From Methylosinus sp. PW1 (GTDB lineage: Bacteria > Pseudomonadota > Alphaproteobacteria > Rhizobiales > Beijerinckiaceae): a DNA stretch of 64,000 nt. A program made the position numbers and the translations under genes. Below, piece after piece: positions 60,505-64,000 of the stretch. Positions within the stretch are counted from its first letter, which is position 1; the number at the start of each line of letters is the position of its first letter. The stretch lies in the NCBI RefSeq assembly GCF_000745215.1, contig NZ_JQNK01000009.1:2666001-2730000 (forward strand), in the 5' to 3' direction. The notes below the pieces were generated by a model, which saw only the letters and a list, made by a program, of their open reading frames with translations, ran no database searches and was not told the origin of the DNA.

Positions 60505-62361
60505 ATGCTAGAACTCGACTGTGGCAGCTGCTCGAACGCCACGATGCAGGGTCTGCGAGCGCTTCAGCACGAGGTGCTCGAGCGTCTGGCGCGCGGCAAG
60601 CCGCTGCGCGAGACGATGACCGAGCTGTGCCTTCGCGCCGAGCAGCTCGCGCCACAGGCCACATGCTCCGTTCTCACCGTCGATCGCGAGGGCCGTCTGC
60701 ATCCGCTGGCCGGTCCGAGCCTGCCGTCGCATTATTCCGAATCGCTCGACGGCCTTCGCATCGGGCCGGACGTCGGCTCCTGCGGCGCCTCCGCCTATTT
60801 CGGCGAGCCCGTCGAGGTCACGGATATGGCGAATGATCCGCGCTGGGCCGCCTTTCGAGCCCAGACCGCTCCGCTCGGCCTGCGCGCCTGCTGGTCCTCT
60901 CCCATTCGCGCCTCGGACGATCGCGTCATCGGCACATTCGCCTTTTATTATCGCACCTGCCGCGGCGCGAGCCCGCTCGAGCGCACGATCGTCGAGACCT
61001 GCGTGCATCTCTGCGCCATCGCGCTCGAGCAGGAGGAGCGCAAGGAGCGTATCCGGCGGCTCGCCTATTTCGACGCCATCACCGGCGTCGCCAACCGCGC
61101 CTCCATGGAGCGGCAGGGCGAGAGCGTCATCGCCGCCGCAGTGGCCAATGGATTCGGCGCCGCGATCCACTGCATCGACCTCGATAATTTCAAGGAGATC
61201 AACGACACGCTGGGGCATAGGGCCGGCGATATTCTGCTGCGCTCGGTGGCCGAGCGCATCTCCTCCATCGTCGGCAAAGCCGATATCGTCGCCCGCATCG
61301 GCGGCGATGAATTCGCCGTGGTGCAATCGCACGCCGGCTCGCTCGCCGATGTCGGCGGCTTCGCCATGCGATTGATGGAGGCGATGGCCGCCCCTTTCGA
61401 TCTCGAGGAGGCGATGGCGACGGTCGGCGTCAGCGTCGGCATCGCCCGCGCGCCGGAGGACGGGCTCGATCTGCGGACACTGATGCGCAAGGCGGATTTC
61501 GCCTTGTACGAAGCCAAATCCAGCGGCCGCGCCCATTTCCGCTTCTTCGATCCCGACATTGAGACGCGCATCGCCGCCAATCGGCGCATTTGGCAAGATT
61601 TGCGGCAGGCGGTCGCCGCCGGCGAGTTCGAGCTCCATTTCCAGCCCATCGTCGCGCTCGGCGTCACGCGCGTCTGCGGCTATGAGGCGCTGCTGCGCTG
61701 GCGGCACCCGCGCGACGGACTGCGGACTCCGGAGGATTTCCTCCCCGTCGCGACCAAGGCCGGCCTGCTCTACGAGATCGGCGCCTGGATATTGAACGAG
61801 GCCTGCGCCAGCGCCGCCGCTCTGCCGCCCGACGCGCGCATCAGCGTCAATGTCACCCAGACGCAATTGGAGAAGACGGGCTTCTCGCGCGACGTCGCCG
61901 AGGCGCTCGCCGCCTCCGGCATGGATCCGAGCCGGCTGGAGATCGAGATCGCCAGCTCGGTCCGCCTCGCCGACAATGCGGATATTCTGCGCTGCCTCAC
62001 CGCGATCCGCGCGCTCGGCGTCTCCATCGCGCTCGATGATTTCGGCGGCGGCGCCGCCGCCCTCGCGCATCTCCACGCTCTGCCGGTCGATCGCATAAAG
62101 GTCGGCCGCTCGCTGACGCAGCAGGCGCAAGCCGATCCGCGCGCGGCGACGATCGTGCGATCGATCGTCTCTCTCGCCCATGAGCTCGGCATAATGGCGA
62201 CAGCCGAAGGCGTCGAGACCGATGCGCAGCTGCGCATTCTGCGCCAGCTCGGTTGCGACGAGATTCAGGGCTATGTCATCAGCGCGCCGCAACCGCTCCG
62301 TGCATTCGTCGAAGGCGTGGAGCCGGCCGGCCGCACCCGCCCGCCCGTCTCGCTCGCCTGA
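60505..62361 (+). CDS. GAF-GGDEF-EAL cyclic-di-GMP signalling protein
   Basis: 618 aa from the ATG at 60505 (AAAGGCGAGG upstream; a TTG at 60484 is an alternative). An N-terminal GAF domain (residues about 20-175; GPDVGSCGASAYFGEPVEVT) is followed by a GGDEF domain with intact GGDEF at 266-270 and an EAL domain with EALLRW at 394-399. Phosphodiesterase residues LDDFGG, AEGVET and IQGYVIS are present, but loop 6 reads DDFGGGAAAL instead of DDFGTGYSSL, and the Lys motif reads RIKVG instead of KID. Cytoplasmic, without membrane spans. It may make and/or degrade c-di-GMP. Confidence 0.93.
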   Translation: MLELDCGSCSNATMQGLRALQHEVLERLARGKPLRETMTELCLRAEQLAPQATCSVLTVDREGRLHPLAGPSLPSHYSESLDGLRIGPDVGSCGASAYFGEPVEVTDMANDPRWAAFRAQTAPLGLRACWSSPIRASDDRVIGTFAFYYRTCRGASPLERTIVETCVHLCAIALEQEERKERIRRLAYFDAITGVANRASMERQGESVIAAAVANGFGAAIHCIDLDNFKEINDTLGHRAGDILLRSVAERISSIVGKADIVARIGGDEFAVVQSHAGSLADVGGFAMRLMEAMAAPFDLEEAMATVGVSVGIARAPEDGLDLRTLMRKADFALYEAKSSGRAHFRFFDPDIETRIAANRRIWQDLRQAVAAGEFELHFQPIVALGVTRVCGYEALLRWRHPRDGLRTPEDFLPVATKAGLLYEIGAWILNEACASAAALPPDARISVNVTQTQLEKTGFSRDVAEALAASGMDPSRLEIEIASSVRLADNADILRCLTAIRALGVSIALDDFGGGAAALAHLHALPVDRIKVGRSLTQQAQADPRAATIVRSIVSLAHELGIMATAEGVETDAQLRILRQLGCDEIQGYVISAPQPLRAFVEGVEPAGRTRPPVSLA

Positions 62362-62524
62362 ACATCATTCGCGCCATCCGCGTCCTTTCGAGCCCTCGCG
62401 AGTACTTCGCTCGCGACCGCAGCGCGCTAGATTCTTCCTTCGGAAAAACCTCTTCGTAACGCGATCGGGACATTTTGGAAACAAATCGCGGCTCCAGTAT
62501 CGAAACCGCGTCGAGGGTCGAGGT

Positions 62525-64000
62525 ATGTGTCGGTATGAGCGCGACTCGCGTTCCGAGGAGCAGGAAATCGATCCCGAGGAGCTGGAGGCCTCGATCCGGG
62601 CGGATCAGGCGCAAATGCTCGCCACCGGACAATCGGTGCTGGTCTTCAACGCGGCCAACGCCGCGATCGTGGCCACGATTTTCCGCGATTTCTACTCACA
62701 CGCGCAAATCGCGGCCTGGCTTCTCGCCTTTCTGATCCTGGTCGTCGCGCGCATCGTCCATGCGCGCCGTTTTCGCGCCACGCAGCCCACTGCGGAGGCC
62801 GTGCGGCGCTTTCTGGCGCTGTGGACGCTCGGCTCGACGCTGACCGGCTGCCTCTGGGGAGCGGCCTCATCGGTCCTGTGGCTGACGCCGGACCCCGGCT
62901 ATCACGCCTTCGCGCTTTTCGCCGCCGGCGGCATGGCGGCGGGCGCCGTGCTCACCAATTCCGCCTATCTTCCCGCCATGTTCGGCTATATCGCGCCAGA
63001 TGTGCTGCCCTCCATCGTCGGTCTCTTCGCGCGCGGGGAGTCGACCGCCCTCGCTATGGGCGCGCTGCTCTCGGCCTTCACCGCCGTTCTCATCATTCTC
63101 GGCCTGCGCGCCAATGGCTGGCTGGTCTCGGTGTCGCGGCGCCGGCTGCAGCAGGAGGCGCTGTCGGCGGCGCTGCATCAGCGCAACGCTCTGCTGCACG
63201 CCGTCTCCACCGCGGCGACCGAGCTCACCACCACCGCCCCCAGCGCCGCCGCAATTCCCGATCTGCTCGAATCGGTCGGCGCGGCGATCGACGCCGATCG
63301 CATTCTCGTCTTCGAATCCGGCGCGGCGCCGGATGAGCCCCCGTCCCTGCTGCATTTCTGGCAGCGCGCGGACTCTCCCGTCGCGCTGGACGCCGCGTTT
63401 TTCGCGGCCGACAAGACGCGCGCCTTTCTCTCCGGCCCTCTGCTCGCCGCTCTCGCCGAGCGCCGGCCAGTGACGGCGGCGACGCACGCGCTCGAGCCCG
63501 GCCCCGCCAAGAGCCTGCTCGAGCGCGCCGGCGTGCGCTCGGCGCTGTTCGCGCCCATTGTCGTCGACGAGGCTCCCTGGGGCTGGGTGGAGGTGGAGGA
63601 TTGCCACAGCGAGCGCATGTGGAAACCCGCAGAGATCGACGCGCTGCGCATACTCGGCGATCTCATCGGCGGCTCGCTGGCGCGGCAGCGCTATGTCGAC
63701 CGGCTCCGCGACGCCAATGAGGTGGTGGAGCGCAGCCCCACTCTGCTGTTCCGCCTGCGCATGGACGGGAAAAATCCGCGCCTCGTCTATGTCTCCCACA
63801 ATATCGCGCTGTTCGGCTACGATCCCTGGGAGCTGACCGATCCGGCGCGCAGCCTCGCCGATTGCGTTCACCCCGACGATCTCGACAAGGTCGGCGCCTC
63901 GCTCGCGCGGGCGGCGGCGGACGGACGGCGCGGCGGCATGGTGGAGTTCCGCTTTCGGCGCCGCGACGGCGGCTATCGCTGGCTCGACGCCCGCTACGCC
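62525..64000 (+). CDS. Membrane GAF-PAS sensor protein (3' end outside the window)
   Basis: 492 codons open to the window end, from the ATG at 62525 (GAGG upstream). A cytoplasmic N-terminus (MCRYERDSRSEEQEIDPEEL) is followed by about five to six membrane helices (residues about 45-220; AAWLLAFLILVVARIVHA, MGALLSAFTAVLIILGL), a GAF-type domain (about 235-385; LFAPIVVDEAPWGWVEVED) and a PAS domain (from about 400; SHNIALFGYDPWEL, CVHPDDLDKVGASL, FRFRRRDGGYRWLDARY). The output domain lies beyond the window; a histidine kinase or GGDEF/EAL is likely. It is tandem with the c-di-GMP gene. Confidence 0.85.
   Translation, partial: MCRYERDSRSEEQEIDPEELEASIRADQAQMLATGQSVLVFNAANAAIVATIFRDFYSHAQIAAWLLAFLILVVARIVHARRFRATQPTAEAVRRFLALWTLGSTLTGCLWGAASSVLWLTPDPGYHAFALFAAGGMAAGAVLTNSAYLPAMFGYIAPDVLPSIVGLFARGESTALAMGALLSAFTAVLIILGLRANGWLVSVSRRRLQQEALSAALHQRNALLHAVSTAATELTTTAPSAAAIPDLLESVGAAIDADRILVFESGAAPDEPPSLLHFWQRADSPVALDAAFFAADKTRAFLSGPLLAALAERRPVTAATHALEPGPAKSLLERAGVRSALFAPIVVDEAPWGWVEVEDCHSERMWKPAEIDALRILGDLIGGSLARQRYVDRLRDANEVVERSPTLLFRLRMDGKNPRLVYVSHNIALFGYDPWELTDPARSLADCVHPDDLDKVGASLARAAADGRRGGMVEFRFRRRDGGYRWLDARYA

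Noticed and set aside
1..64000. tRNA, rRNA or prophage genes
   Set aside because: I saw no tRNA-like cloverleaf, rRNA stretch or phage structural gene, but without a covariance search a single tRNA could be missed.

Overview
High-GC (mid-60s % by eye) chromosomal DNA. Short overlaps between genes, heavy use of GTG/TTG starts and families such as NasS-NasT, DUF2244, DUF2164, DUF4164-ZapA and DciA point to an alphaproteobacterium of the Hyphomicrobiales (Rhizobiales). A Methylocystaceae-type relative (Methylosinus/Methylocystis) is my best guess, but no methane oxidation gene lies in the window, so the genus is inference. No tRNA, rRNA or CRISPR array was seen. Both ends cut genes: an alpha-2-macroglobulin gene at the left and a membrane GAF/PAS sensor at the right.

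Layout. 1-6.4 kb: the alpha-2-macroglobulin/PbpC periplasmic pair, with a dispersed palindromic repeat embedded in the start of pbpC. 6.5-17 kb: an unknown protein, then a TonB-like protein with an AttEFGH-type ABC exporter and its AttH lipocalin partner, an HxlR/thioesterase divergon, and a TonB-dependent receptor with a His/Cys-rich small protein. 17-31 kb: housekeeping and stress genes (purD, kdpD without kdpE or kdpFABC, O-antigen ligase, queG, GST, nth, an AraC-Ogt fusion, DedA) with several small secreted or basic proteins. 31-37.3 kb: glyoxalase and radical SAM genes, then a scar region with an IS1182-type element, an ISAs1-type element whose transposase is split at a slippery A7C tract, a beheaded zinc-ribbon gene, and fragments of an M41 peptidase gene lying in opposite orientations beside a transposase tail. 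37.3-43.3 kb: mutY, dciA, an amino-acid dehydrogenase, a DUF433 antitoxin with a broken toxin, and purB.

43.9-56.3 kb is the centrepiece, a complete nitrate assimilation locus: nasT-nasS (regulators), a leader with a sigma-54 promoter, two ANTAR-type hexaloop hairpins and an intrinsic terminator, then nrtA-nrtB-ATPase (nitrate import), an FAD oxidoreductase, nirA-type nitrite reductase, a flavoreductase carrying a 4Fe-4S domain, and nasA. The genes mostly overlap by 1-4 bases. The inferred logic is that sigma-54/NtrC senses nitrogen shortage and starts the transcript; NasS senses nitrate and releases NasT; NasT stabilises the antiterminator so that transcription passes the terminator.

56.3-64 kb: pgk and gap (minus strand), divergent DUF4164-zapA behind paired GANTC sites, a secreted coiled-coil protein, a GAF-GGDEF-EAL protein and a truncated membrane GAF-PAS sensor. 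The scar region (32.8-37.1 kb) and the nas leader hold the most unusual sequence.
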